This document shows positions 54,281 to 63,924 of a stretch of DNA of 64,000 bases, piece by piece. Position numbers and translations under genes: made by a program. Where the stretch lies: NCBI GenBank assembly GCA_964035575.1, contig OZ037914.1:568176-632175 (forward strand), given 5' to 3'. This stretch comes from Rhynchopus sp. YZ270_cl-10. Taxonomy: Eukaryota > Euglenozoa > Diplonemea > Diplonemida > Diplonemidae. How positions within the stretch are numbered: the stretch's first letter is position 1; each line of letters opens with the position of its first letter. Below the pieces are notes generated by a model. The model ran no database searches and was not told the origin of the DNA. It was given only the letters and a program-made list of their open reading frames with translations.

Positions 54281-55552
54281 ATGGCCACAGCACACATCAC
54301 CGATTGTGCTACGCTGTTGGCGGCGTTCGAGGCGCAGACGACGAGCCAGCACGACTGGTCGCCTCCGGATGCGGCCCTGCGTGCGCTGGGCGTGGAAGAG
54401 GGCTCCCCTGCGCTGGTGGGACGCAAGATCCAGTTCGCGGATCTGGCGCGGACGATGCGGGCCCTGGATAAGGAAGTCGCCCGCCACACCGGCGTCCAGG
54501 GGCCAGGGCAGGTGACGCGGTTGGCGATTGTGTCCGCCATCCTCGTCCTCCTCAAGGCGGAGGTGACGGAGGCGAACAGCGCGATGTTCTCAGAGGGCCA
54601 GCGCATGTCCCTCACGCGCCTGGTCGGCACCCTCACGGTGCTGTCCACGGTGCTGGGGGACCCCGAGACCCGGTCCCGCCTCAGCGGATCCCGCCCCCCC
54701 GCCACCACCGCCGAGACGCCGGTTTTGCCTCAACGTGAGGACAGCCCGGAGGCGTCCATCCCGCGCGAGCAGCAGCCGCAGCAGCCGCAGCAGCCGCAGC
54801 AGCCGCAGCAGACGCAGCCGGCGGCGGACAACGCGCGGATCGCGCAGCTGGAGGCTGCGATGATGGAGTTGGCGGCAGCGAAGCGGGAGGGGGACGCGCG
54901 GCACGAGCTCCTGTGCCAGCAGCTCAACGCGGTCAGGGACGGTGGTGCGCCTCCTCCGGCAGCTGCAGCATCGGACTTCCTGGCGCAGTTACGGGCGGCG
55001 ATCGGCACCGGGGCAGCGGCGCCTATGCAGGTGGAACAGCCGGTTATGGGGACGGACGTGGACGTGGTGGCACGCAACCCGAGACACTGGGTGGATTTTT
55101 GCGCCGACGCCGACCACTGCGCCGACGCTCTGGTGCAGGCCCTGAAGAGGCGCCTGCCTACCGAGGCCGGCGACGCGCAGGACGGGGCCCGCTTCGCCGT
55201 TGATGTGGTGGGTCTGTTGCTGCAGCAAGCTCCCTTGGAGGCGGTGCTGAGAAAGCTCGATGACAGTATCTCCTTCTGGCAGTTGAGGGCGAGTTGTGGG
55301 AGGTCGGGTGCGGTCGCCTTCCGCGACAAGGTCTGGACGGCGGATGTCGTGCCGAAGGACCGGCAGGCGGCGGTGGCGGCGGCGCACGCAGCAGGGCGTG
55401 GTGCGAAGTCCGGGCACGGGGGTGGCCGGGCCGGGCAGGCGTACGGGGGTGGCAACGGGGGGGGCCAGGCCGCGCAGCCGTACGCGCCGGGAAACGGTGG
55501 TGGCAGAGGCCGAGGCGGGGGAGGGCATTGGCGCGGTGGTCAACGCAAGTGA
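54281..55552 (+). CDS. Gag-like protein of retroelement 2
   Basis: 423 aa, same protein as in element 1 with six additional residues in the Gln-Pro repeat. Start chosen on the same reasoning as for element 1. Confidence 0.6.
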   Translation: MATAHITDCATLLAAFEAQTTSQHDWSPPDAALRALGVEEGSPALVGRKIQFADLARTMRALDKEVARHTGVQGPGQVTRLAIVSAILVLLKAEVTEANSAMFSEGQRMSLTRLVGTLTVLSTVLGDPETRSRLSGSRPPATTAETPVLPQREDSPEASIPREQQPQQPQQPQQPQQTQPAADNARIAQLEAAMMELAAAKREGDARHELLCQQLNAVRDGGAPPPAAAASDFLAQLRAAIGTGAAAPMQVEQPVMGTDVDVVARNPRHWVDFCADADHCADALVQALKRRLPTEAGDAQDGARFAVDVVGLLLQQAPLEAVLRKLDDSISFWQLRASCGRSGAVAFRDKVWTADVVPKDRQAAVAAAHAAGRGAKSGHGGGRAGQAYGGGNGGGQAAQPYAPGNGGGRGRGGGGHWRGGQRK

Positions 55553-58389
55553 CGAGAGCAGGCGGCAGCGCGCGTTACGCTCTCCCTCCCACCACCCTCC
55601 CCCCCCTCTCCCCCCCCTCTTGTTTTTTCTTCCCCCCCCCCACGGCCCTCCCCGCCAAAACACACATCCGCCGAGTTTTCTTCCGAAATGCTGCTTCAGG
55701 CTTTGCGCAAGCCGAAGAAGGGTCTCGGGGTGGCGAGGAGGAAGGAGGTGGACGACTGCGTGTTCCGCCTCCGCGACGGCAAGCAGGCCGCGCGCGCTTT
55801 GGCCCATCTTGTCCCGTGGGACCAAGCGCACACTTTCGACGTGGGGCCCCGAGCAGCAGGCACCCGCGACTGGCTGCTCCGAGCGTTCCGGCAGTTCGCC
55901 GAAGGGGAGACCGAGACCACGCCTCCCGACCAGACGTTGATTCGGTTCGTCTGGGGTCGCCTGCGCGGAGCGTCGTCCCTCTCCGTGGCCGACTACTGCG
56001 GGCGGCTGCTGAAGGCACTGGCGGCCGAGGGGGAGACGGGATACCGCACGCGCCGGGTGCTGGCGGTGAAGCGCGCGCTGACGCGTTTCGGGACGTTGCT
56101 GAGGCCGAGTCAGGCGCCGCCGGTAGACGTGGACGCGGTGATGGACGTGGTCGAGGCTTTCGGTCGCGAGGGGGCCGAGCGCGAACGGGCGTTTGTGGCC
56201 TTGGTGTGGATGGCACGGGCGCGTATGGCGGACGCACGATACCTGCTGGTGCGCGACCTGGTGGAGGTGACAGACGAGGGCGCGACGGGGCTGGAAGTCG
56301 CCCTGAAGGAGAAGCAGCAGAAGAGCTGGACACCCGTGGTGTATTTGCCACCCGGGACGCTTACCCAATACGTGGTGGAATGGGCACGCGCGCGTCGCTT
56401 GGCGGAAGGACAGGACGCGCCGTTGTTTGCAGCGACCGAGACGCAGTACCAGCGCCTCATGCGTCGGGTGGTGGGGGCTCTGCCGGCAGGGTCCTGGGCG
56501 CACTCGCTTCGCAGGGGGTCAGCGCAGGCCCTGCAATCCTGGGGGATGAGCGTGGACGGACTGAGGGACGCGCTGCGCCACGCGTCATCCAGAACGACGG
56601 TGCGTTACCTCATGCGTACGGCGCCCGAGGCTCGCAGGAAGGCACGCTCGACGCTGGACGTCCTGCAGGAGCGGCCGCTGTAGGTTGGTTGTTCCGGGGG
56701 TTGGACGGGTACCCGTTGGGGGAGTATGTGCGTGACGAGGGGGATGACGTGGTGGAGGCGGATGTTGAGACGTCTGCGGCGCCTCCGCATGTGCTCTTGG
56801 ATGATGTCGCTGGGGTCTGGGGTGGCCCATCTGGGGTGAAGCGGCAGGTGCTTGACTCATTCCCGGCGGGTCTGATTGATTTGGGGGCGCTCCGCCGACT
56901 GGTACCGGCGAAGGCCAGGTTGTTCGCAATGCTTGACGACATTGCGACTTTCCGTGCGCAGCTGACGGGGTCTGGGGTGTCGATGCCGGGCCCGCCCTCC
57001 AAGCTCCAGGACGGCATGTTGGCGGCGTGCGTGGGTAGTGGGGTTTTGCGCACGGAGAAGCGAGCTTTCCCGTCGGTGTGTGGGCTGTCTGTGTTTCCGC
57101 TGGCGAAGACGAACGGCAAGATGCGTCTCATCGTTGACGCACGGCCGTTGAACACGGCGATGCACTCCCCGCCAAAGTTCAGCCTCCCTACACCATACGA
57201 GCTGTCGGAACTCATCCTACGCGGGGGCGCTACGCATGCAGTCGTGGCGGATTTTAAAGGGTTTTTCTGGCAATTCCCTTTATCCGCGGAGGTGGGGCAG
57301 TTTTTTGGTGTGCGGCAGGGTGCGCGTCGCATGCAGCTTACCCGCATGGCGATGGGGTGGTCGTGGGCGGCGGTGATTGCGCAGGAGACGTCGCTGGGGC
57401 TTCTCGGGGATATGGCGGGTGTGTGTGCTGCTGCGTGGATAGACGACAACCTCATTTTGGGGAAGTCGGCGGGTGAGGCGTCTGCGCGGCTTCGGGGGTT
57501 CCTGCGCAGAGCGGACGAAGTTGGCGCTGAGGTGAACCGCGAGAAGTCGACGCTCACTCCGGTACAGGTGTGTACCTACGCAGGGATTGAGTGGGATTTG
57601 CGGGGGCGCAGAATGCGGCTGCCGGGGGAGTGGCGTCGGAAGGCCCGTGTCGTGATGGACGTATTGCTGTCGGCGTCGGGTCCCTCGCTGCGCGAAGTGT
57701 GGAAAGGTATCGGGGCCGTCATCTGGGCGACGTATGCGATGGGGGACCGGTTCTGCGGGGTGCCGGACATGTTGGCGTGGATTCGTGCGCGGGGCGCCGA
57801 GGTGTCTGCGGGCGCGATTGACTGGGACGACCAGGTGCAGATCTCTGCGGGCATGCGGACGGACTTGCGTGTGTTTGTGGAGCGGCGATTGGTGCCGGAT
57901 GTGTGGCGCGTCCCCAGGTGGAAGCTGTCGCCGGAGGAGGGGTGTGACACGGTGGTGTGGTCGGACGCGTGCCCCGAGGGGTGGGGGTTTATTGTGCGGA
58001 CGCTTGCTGGCGGGCGCGCTTTCAGGAAGTGGGGCACGTGGTCCACGGTCGAGGATATTTTCATTTTGGAGTTGCGGGCGATGGCCTGGGGCGTGCTGCA
58101 TGCTGTACGTGGTGGCGCCCGCAGGATTTTGGTGGTGGGGGACAACGCCGCGGTGGTTGCTGTGCTGGAGAAGGGCCACTGTGCAGTCAGGTTAGGGAAC
58201 ACGGTCTTGGAGCGCCTGTTTCGGGTCACTGACGGGGCGGGTGCGGGCATGTTGTCGCGCTGGATCGCGACGGACCGTATGCCGGCGGACGAGCTGTCGC
58301 GCTGGGGTACCGCTGGGCAGGACTGGGCCGACCCCCCGTCGGACGGCGTGGTGGTCGACGGTGGCGGTTTTATGTGGTCGGACGAGTGA
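55294..58389 (+). CDS. Reverse transcriptase-RNase H frame of retroelement 2
   Basis: Same length and motifs as in element 1. One visible residue differs, in the non-enzymatic overlap part. The enzyme part covers about 56.7-58.39 kb. Confidence 0.75.
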   Translation: MWEVGCGRLPRQGLDGGCRAEGPAGGGGGGARSRAWCEVRARGWPGRAGVRGWQRGGPGRAAVRAGKRWWQRPRRGRALARWSTQVTRAGGSARYALPPTTLPPLSPPSCFFFPPPTALPAKTHIRRVFFRNAASGFAQAEEGSRGGEEEGGGRLRVPPPRRQAGRARFGPSCPVGPSAHFRRGAPSSRHPRLAAPSVPAVRRRGDRDHASRPDVDSVRLGSPARSVVPLRGRLLRAAAEGTGGRGGDGIPHAPGAGGEARADAFRDVAEAESGAAGRRGRGDGRGRGFRSRGGRARTGVCGLGVDGTGAYGGRTIPAGARPGGGDRRGRDGAGSRPEGEAAEELDTRGVFATRDAYPIRGGMGTRASLGGRTGRAVVCSDRDAVPAPHASGGGGSAGRVLGALASQGVSAGPAILGDERGRTEGRAAPRVIQNDGALPHAYGARGSQEGTLDAGRPAGAAAVGWLFRGLDGYPLGEYVRDEGDDVVEADVETSAAPPHVLLDDVAGVWGGPSGVKRQVLDSFPAGLIDLGALRRLVPAKARLFAMLDDIATFRAQLTGSGVSMPGPPSKLQDGMLAACVGSGVLRTEKRAFPSVCGLSVFPLAKTNGKMRLIVDARPLNTAMHSPPKFSLPTPYELSELILRGGATHAVVADFKGFFWQFPLSAEVGQFFGVRQGARRMQLTRMAMGWSWAAVIAQETSLGLLGDMAGVCAAAWIDDNLILGKSAGEASARLRGFLRRADEVGAEVNREKSTLTPVQVCTYAGIEWDLRGRRMRLPGEWRRKARVVMDVLLSASGPSLREVWKGIGAVIWATYAMGDRFCGVPDMLAWIRARGAEVSAGAIDWDDQVQISAGMRTDLRVFVERRLVPDVWRVPRWKLSPEEGCDTVVWSDACPEGWGFIVRTLAGGRAFRKWGTWSTVEDIFILELRAMAWGVLHAVRGGARRILVVGDNAAVVAVLEKGHCAVRLGNTVLERLFRVTDGAGAGMLSRWIATDRMPADELSRWGTAGQDWADPPSDGVVVDGGGFMWSDE
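55688..56683 (+). CDS. Tyrosine recombinase of retroelement 2
   Basis: 331 aa, identical to the protein of element 1, with all the signature residues. Confidence 0.85.
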   Translation: MLLQALRKPKKGLGVARRKEVDDCVFRLRDGKQAARALAHLVPWDQAHTFDVGPRAAGTRDWLLRAFRQFAEGETETTPPDQTLIRFVWGRLRGASSLSVADYCGRLLKALAAEGETGYRTRRVLAVKRALTRFGTLLRPSQAPPVDVDAVMDVVEAFGREGAERERAFVALVWMARARMADARYLLVRDLVEVTDEGATGLEVALKEKQQKSWTPVVYLPPGTLTQYVVEWARARRLAEGQDAPLFAATETQYQRLMRRVVGALPAGSWAHSLRRGSAQALQSWGMSVDGLRDALRHASSRTTVRYLMRTAPEARRKARSTLDVLQERPL

Positions 58390-58505
58390 TGTCCTTAGAT
58401 TATTCTTATTTTAGATTGCCTTCTGTTTTTTCTTCCAGCTTTTCATTAAAGCTGTTTCCCTGCCCTGTTTTTTGTCCGCTGTTTTTTTGCAGTGGCTTTT
58501 GGTTT

Positions 58506-58705
58506 NNNNNNNNNNNNNNNNNNNNNNNNNNNNNNNNNNNNNNNNNNNNNNNNNNNNNNNNNNNNNNNNNNNNNNNNNNNNNNNNNNNNNNNNNNNNNNN
58601 NNNNNNNNNNNNNNNNNNNNNNNNNNNNNNNNNNNNNNNNNNNNNNNNNNNNNNNNNNNNNNNNNNNNNNNNNNNNNNNNNNNNNNNNNNNNNNNNNNNN
58701 NNNNN
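58506..58705. other. Sequence gap of 200 N
   Basis: Exactly 200 undetermined bases, a placeholder length. By comparison with element 1, the gap starts about 120 bp after the RNase H stop and hides the rest of element 2. Further tandem copies could be collapsed here. Confidence 0.95.
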
Positions 58706-58909
58706 CATCTGCACCTGCGACTGCTTCCCCACGGCACTTCAGCACTCGCAACATTCGCACGGACACAAATACACCAGCTAACTGATGCACCTGCGACTGC
58801 TTCCCTGGTAGTTTTTTTTGGTGGACGTTTTTAACTACTATTTCTCATTCTATTGTACTCTATTCTTGATTCCTCTTCACCCTACTCTAGGTTTTCCACA
58901 TCAATCAAG
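58706..58909. other. Upstream region of the small possible axonemal gene
   Basis: About 200 bp between the gap and the gene. It has a direct repeat TGCACCTGCGACTGCTTCCC near 58710 and 58785, and CTCTAG just before a leader ending TCAATCAAG. No retroelement sequence is visible on this side of the gap. Confidence 0.5.
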
Positions 58910-59443
58910 ATGTCAAAGGTTCCGTATTTTCACCCCTCGCAGCGCAACCTCAAGACCGAGCAGGTCGGTCCCAGCAACCACATGAACGAATACCACGTCG
59001 GCGTGCTGCAGGGGAACTGGGTTGAGGAGCGTATTGCGTTCCGCCAGAAGCCTGCCGATGTGAAGCTGGACTCCTTAACGGTGAGCCGCGCGAGCTACCA
59101 GCAGCCTCCGAGGGCGGACTACAAGGAGGCGCCTGTTTGCCAGAATGAGACCTCGCGGCACCTTCTCTTTGGGCATGGGACGGACCTGAGGCAGACAAAC
59201 TTTGCAACCGTAAGCGAGCTGAGCTACACAGACAGCAGTGCCCCCGGGTGTACTGTCTCGAAGGATACGCTCTCATCGAATCCTGCAGTGCCCGTTCGTG
59301 GCAGTCTTGTGCAAAAGAAGAAGGAGCAGTGGAACGTCGACAACGACCCAGATGCAGACTGCTACGTCTCCGCAAAGAAACGCTTCCACGACAACACAGC
59401 GCTCGCAATCATGCGTGGTTCGAAGAATGCAAATGAAATTTAA
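58910..59443 (+). CDS. Small conserved-type protein, possibly a CFAP107-like axonemal protein
   Basis: 177 aa, basic and polar, without signal peptide or membrane segment. Start chosen at MSKVPYF, as the upstream part of the frame is low-quality. The stretch VGVLQGNWVEER (about 30-41) resembles the GNWxEER motif of CFAP107 (C1orf158), a protein inside ciliary doublet microtubules. A Tyr/Pro pattern such as SYQQPPRADY is common in such microtubule inner proteins. The similarity is short, so the family call is tentative. If right, the organism has a flagellum. Confidence 0.6.
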   Translation: MSKVPYFHPSQRNLKTEQVGPSNHMNEYHVGVLQGNWVEERIAFRQKPADVKLDSLTVSRASYQQPPRADYKEAPVCQNETSRHLLFGHGTDLRQTNFATVSELSYTDSSAPGCTVSKDTLSSNPAVPVRGSLVQKKKEQWNVDNDPDADCYVSAKKRFHDNTALAIMRGSKNANEI

Positions 59444-59972
59444 AAAAATATTTTTGAAAAACAAAAAAGTCAGGCGTTTACACGTCGACTATATTTCATG
59501 ATGTCCTTAAGTGACGGATACGTCTTCTGTTCTCAAGGTGTGTGTCTGAAAGCAGTGGGTAGTTTCTAGATTGCCCAGTGTGTGTTAAAAGAGAATTTTA
59601 AAAAATGGAATAGTATTCGGGACATTGTATGTGGTGTTCTGAGTATTTGTGGAAGTAAGAGGACCTAAGGGGGAGGTTCTTTTGGTGTGAGGAGTGGGAA
59701 ATGTTACACTTTACAGAGAAGTGTGTTGTGTGTTTTGTTCATAAAGAAAGTGTTGGAAGGAAAAACAAAATTTAACGAAAAAAAAAGAGTTATTCTGCTC
59801 CCACCTTTTCATTTGAAGTATAACACTCTTTTTGTTCAGGGTGTGCTGTGCCGTACTTTGTGGTACACAAAATTTTGATATTTCGAAGTCTCATGATAAA
59901 CAAGGCGGAAACGAACATCCACCATCTGAGTTCCGAAACAAAACAAACAAACAAATCAAAACAAAAGTAAAA
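59444..59972. other. Gene-free spacer
   Basis: No gene seen. A/T-rich 3' flank of the preceding gene with A runs, ending at repeat module B. Confidence 0.55.
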
Positions 59973-60162
59973 CATCGACCATCGATTGGGTTTGGAGGCA
60001 TCCGCATTCTGTGATGCACAGCTCCACGCTGGATGTTGTCGTAAAGCAAAGCACGCAGGCCTGCCTGCTGCGTTACACATATTCTATGTCGCTCGCGATG
60101 CCCTGTGCTGGGCTGCAACCTTCGCGAGTCTCAACGGCTAAACCATGTGTCACACAGTTCTT
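59973..60162. repeat. Intergenic repeat, module B, copy 2
   Basis: About 190 bp nearly identical to 36500-36688, with only isolated base differences. Sequence on either side is different from that of the first copy. Confidence 0.75.
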
Positions 60163-60190
60163 CACCGTCTGAACATCAACCAGACAGAAA

Positions 60191-60790
60191 CATGATGATA
60201 TTTGCACATTTTCATTCTTTGTAGGTTGGGACAACTGACTCCCCTTGTGGGACGTGCAGATGCTGCATCAGGATAACAACATTACCACCTGAACACCTCC
60301 ACACACCACAACACAACACAACACAACACAAAGGCGGTCCTAGCTAGTGGAAGCCACCCTCGACCTCTGTGGGGCTTTACCACCCGTTCCGATCTTGCCA
60401 AGACTGCGAACACACCAGACCTCACAACACACTGCATTGCCTTGGTTCCTTGGCTGGACTACTTCGGTGTTCTTCTGAGGCTATCCTCTTTGCTAGACAC
60501 ATTTCATTCACTTTTCACTCACCTCTTTTTTTGAAAAGCTCCTGTCGTGGGTGAGCCACAGGGTTGCAGCTCCGACCTGCCTCGATGCCCCTGGAAGGCT
60601 CAATCGCGGGTGCAAGATTTGTATCGTGAGTTGAAGCAGGATGATGCTTGGAGGCAGACATGATGCATTGCATTACATGGAGCAGGTCTTATTCCCCATG
60701 GCACTTCGCATAGTGTTGGTGGGAGTTCTTGCCGTGCAAGAGTTCAGTTATGTAGTGAGACACACAAGAGAAACGTTCCTGATGAAACAC
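60191..60790. repeat. Modules A and C, contiguous copy upstream of the DJ-1-like gene
   Basis: Module A (to 60619) runs straight into module C (to about 60790, ending GATGAAACAC). Near 36-37 kb the same sequence is split and partly duplicated, so this is the more complete arrangement. A short CACAACACAA expansion near 60303-60328 distinguishes it from copy 1. Confidence 0.75.
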
Positions 60791-61104
60791 ATTACCTTTG
60801 GCGTACGAGCCTCTGCAAAGAGGTGCTGAATTCCTGCCTCAAATACAACCAAGATCTCTGAGTCGTGAACACCACGACAAGGCAAGACAACAACACCTGT
60901 GCACTATGATGACAACACTTTTACCTGGCGTATGAGCCCTTTCGGGTGTTGATTATTTATTCCATTCGCAAACCAAGATCTGTTCTGATGTCACAGACAC
61001 ATACATCCAATACGCAAACAAACAAACAAATATATCCCCATTCTCGACAACCTGACACAAAACAGAACCCAGATAAAACCTCACCCACCCACACCCACAC
61101 AAAG
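60791..61104. promoter_or_regulatory. Upstream region and leader of the DJ-1-like gene
   Basis: No gene. It contains ACCAAGATCT three ways shared with 36.88 kb, TTTACCTGGCGTATGAG, and an A/C-rich leader (ACACCCACACAAAG) just before the start codon, like the leaders of the other genes here. Confidence 0.5.
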
Positions 61105-61821
61105 ATGACGTCTGTTCTGCTTGTTGTGTCGCAGCACACTGACCTGCCTGCAACAAAGGCGGAGCAGAGCAAAGGGACAACACCGCACAAGACAGGGTGG
61201 TACCTGCCTGAGGTGGCACACCCGTACTACGCGTTCAAGAGGGCAGGGTTCGAGGTGGTGTTTGTGAGCCCGAAGGGTGGGGACGCGTTGTGCGACGAGA
61301 GCAGCCTGGCTGCGTACGCAGAGGACAAGGAGTCGCAGCAGTTCAAGGCAGACGTGATGGACAAGGAGGGGACAAACCTGAAGACTGTGTCGCTGGCGGA
61401 GCTGCCGAAGCCTGCAGCGGAGTACAGCGCCATCTTCTACGCAGGCGGGCACGGGGTGATGTGGGACTTCCCCGACTGCGAGGTGCTGAACAAGGCTGCG
61501 GCTGCGATCTACGAGAAGGGTGGTGTGGTGTCGGCTGTGTGCCACGGACCTGCCGGACTTGTGAATGTGAAGCTGTCGGACGGGACGTACCTTGTGGACG
61601 GGAAGCTTGTGACAGGGTTCACAAACACCGAGGAGGACGCTGTGGAGAAGTCGGAGGTCATGCCGTTCATGCTGGAGACAGTGCTGAAGGAGCGTGGTGC
61701 ACGGTTTGTGTCTGTCAAGGACTGGGGTGCACACTCTGCCAGTGACGCTCGTGTTGTCACTGGTCAGAACCCGCAGTCTGCAGGTGTCTGTGCTGATGCG
61801 GTTATCAAGGCACTGCAGTGA
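61105..61821 (+). CDS. DJ-1/PfpI superfamily protein, Hsp31 type
   Basis: 238 aa, single flavodoxin-like domain. The nucleophile elbow is VVSAVCHGPAGL with C146 followed by His. Glu36 in GWYLPEVAHPY is the acidic partner expected for the Hsp31 class, and YAGGHGVMWDFPD supplies the oxyanion-side loop. In Hsp31 relatives the Cys-His-Glu set supports glutathione-independent methylglyoxal removal and chaperone or deglycase roles. Start: the ATG at 61105, with the leader typical of this genome; the frame is open further upstream but that part is not protein-like. Cytosolic, no signal peptide. Whether it is a glyoxalase or only a stress-related relative cannot be told from sequence. Confidence 0.88.
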   Translation: MTSVLLVVSQHTDLPATKAEQSKGTTPHKTGWYLPEVAHPYYAFKRAGFEVVFVSPKGGDALCDESSLAAYAEDKESQQFKADVMDKEGTNLKTVSLAELPKPAAEYSAIFYAGGHGVMWDFPDCEVLNKAAAAIYEKGGVVSAVCHGPAGLVNVKLSDGTYLVDGKLVTGFTNTEEDAVEKSEVMPFMLETVLKERGARFVSVKDWGAHSASDARVVTGQNPQSAGVCADAVIKALQ

Positions 61822-62445
61822 TGATTCTACTTATTTTTGTCTTTTCTTCCGTTTGTTTGTTTTGCATTGTGTGCATTGCTCGTTTGCACATTTGCTTATG
61901 TGTCACAGTTGGTTTGAATGAATAATTCCTGTCAACTTTTATTTGTCTTGATGTTTCTTGACGTGTCTCTTCAGGAGACAATTCATCTTTTAGCTTTTCT
62001 ATTAATTTGTTTGAAGACTTTGGACGGAACACGTTATGTGTTTTGTTCTTTGTTTTGCTTTTGTTTCACTTTTCTTCAATGACTGTTGCAGTTCCGCAAA
62101 AGACCAGAAAATTGCACACCAAGACACAGCTTTTGGCATATTCTCGTATTTGCGTTTTACTGCACAGTCCCACAACAGAAGACACCTTTTCTGGTCTTCT
62201 GCGAGTCTTCCACAGCAAGCTCGACTCTGAGTTTGCTTGTGAAGACCTTCTTTCACGTTACCTTTGTTTTGATGTCACCTGAACAGGGCCGTGTTGTGCT
62301 CTTCTCATACATGGTGCAGTCTGACAAAAGAAATCATGAGAAACCCATTTCACTCTGTCTCCATTCTACAACACACACCACACACAAAACCTCTGCAGAT
62401 AACACATTTATCCTTCAACAAGACACAACGAACCCACACACAACG
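61822..62445. other. Spacer between the DJ-1-like and secreted-protein genes
   Basis: No gene seen. T-rich 3' flank, then an A/C-rich leader ending CACACAACG before the next start codon. The open frame running upstream of that gene is not supported by any protein feature. Confidence 0.55.
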
Positions 62446-63384
62446 ATGTCGTCACGGATGGCTGTGCTGGCAACAATGGGGCTTGCGCTTGCAACACCGG
62501 CACTGTCGCTGAGCGGGTTTGGGATGCAGTGCTCTGCGGCGTGTGGGTCGTGCTGCGTGCGTGGGGGTGCGGGGGACAACTGGCTGACACCTGACGCAGA
62601 CGGGTACTGTGTGGACGGGGCGGGGGCGAGGCAGTGCCGTCTGGGAAGTGGGCTGTGCCAGGGTGCGGACATGGCGGTGCCGGAGTGTGCGAGTGTGCCG
62701 CTTGCGACGATTGCAATGGTGGAGCCGTTCCCGAACGACCCTGTCGGGAACACGTTCCTGCACGAGGGGATGGAGCTGTGGGACACGGGGCTGGACGCAC
62801 GCTCGTCGCTGCACGCACTGCCGCCGTACTACCTGAACGGGTGGACGGCGCTTGTGCCACGTGAGAAGACGGTGCTGGGTGGGACTGAGGTGCGGTACAC
62901 GTGCCCCGAGGGTCCTGCGGGTGCGTGCGACGCTGTGGTGTTCATGTACGAGTGCAGCCCGTGTGAGGCGAAGAAAGGTGACGTGCCTGCGACACTGGCA
63001 AAGGCTGGGTTTGAGCGGTCGAGCTGCGGCCCGCACTTCAAGACCGGGAAGGCACACGGACTGGGACACCACATGACGTCGTGGCGGAAGACTGTGCCTG
63101 CTGGGGAGACACTGAGCATCGAGGTGAAGGAGGACGCAGAGTGGGTTGTGTTTGCGCTGAGCCAGGGGTCGAGCCTTGTGTGCCCGATGCTTGAGGTGGA
63201 CGAGGCCTGCGAAGACCCTGCACTGCACGGGTTCTGCCAGTGGAAGCAGGGCACGTGCCACACGAACATGTGCAGGCTGTCGGCGGGGCCGTCCCCCGGG
63301 TGTGCGCCTGCGACGTGTGTGGGGAAGGACTTTGAGTCTGCCACTCCCGACATGGACGCCCCGATGATGACACTTGACAAGTGA
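62446..63384 (+). CDS. Secreted cysteine-rich protein of unknown function
   Basis: 312 aa. Residues 1-22 form a signal peptide (MAVLATMGLALATPALSLS, with a second possible start at 62458). The mature part has 20 cysteines, an even number that fits disulfides. There is an N-terminal cluster (about 29-80, CSAACGSCC), a middle beta-rich region with YTCPEG and MYECSPCEA, and a C-terminal cluster (about 245-295). No membrane segment or lipid anchor is seen. I do not recognise the family. Extracellular or wall location is likely. Confidence 0.8.
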   Translation: MSSRMAVLATMGLALATPALSLSGFGMQCSAACGSCCVRGGAGDNWLTPDADGYCVDGAGARQCRLGSGLCQGADMAVPECASVPLATIAMVEPFPNDPVGNTFLHEGMELWDTGLDARSSLHALPPYYLNGWTALVPREKTVLGGTEVRYTCPEGPAGACDAVVFMYECSPCEAKKGDVPATLAKAGFERSSCGPHFKTGKAHGLGHHMTSWRKTVPAGETLSIEVKEDAEWVVFALSQGSSLVCPMLEVDEACEDPALHGFCQWKQGTCHTNMCRLSAGPSPGCAPATCVGKDFESATPDMDAPMMTLDK

Positions 63385-63924
63385 AGTGGTGTGGTGTCAG
63401 GTCATGTGTGGACACGTTGTCTTGTTCTTCTTACTCTGTTTTCAACATCATTTTCCTTTTCAACATGTAGCTTTTTGCTTTCTGATTTTTGTTTCTTGCT
63501 TCACCGCACAATACGCTTTTGAGGCGTGTGCAAACGCTGTGCTGCCAGAGCACGCTATTTGCAGGTGAACCTGAACCTGAATATGACTATTGTTATTGTT
63601 ATTATTGCCTTTTTGTTGTTGGTTGTTTCTCTTTTCTCTTCATTCAGTTTTTTTTTTCATTTTACCTTTGCACGTCTCTTGGAGAAGGGGACAACTGCAC
63701 AAGGAATGTTTCGACCTCTTCCTGTGCAGGCAAATCATACCTTCAGTTTCGCTTCAGCTTTCGAGTAGCTGTTTTTGCAAACTGGTTCCACGTTTTTCCA
63801 TGAACCGACACGACCAGTCACGAGGCCTTCGGGAAGTGACTGGACGCATGAAAAGTACAAAACAAAGCACCCCTTTCCTTTTCCTCAGTTCCCCATTCGC
63901 TGTTCTCTGTCACCGGAAGAAGAG
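63385..63924. other. 3' flank of the secreted-protein gene
   Basis: No gene seen. T-rich DNA with short low-complexity frames. Confidence 0.5.

Larger units (their letters stand above)
53883..58505 (+). mobile_element. Tyrosine-recombinase retroelement 2, abutting element 1 head to tail
   Basis: It begins exactly where element 1 ends and has the same three frames, almost base for base. The visible coding parts look whole. The 3' split repeats fall in or beyond the sequence gap, so completeness cannot be judged. One visible length difference from element 1 is a longer Gln-Pro microsatellite in the gag-like frame. Confidence 0.86.

Noticed and set aside
62086-62445. Extension of the secreted cysteine-rich protein to an upstream ATG
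   Set aside because: The extra 120 codons are not protein-like and would bury the signal peptide; the ATG at 62446 has the leader type seen before other genes here.
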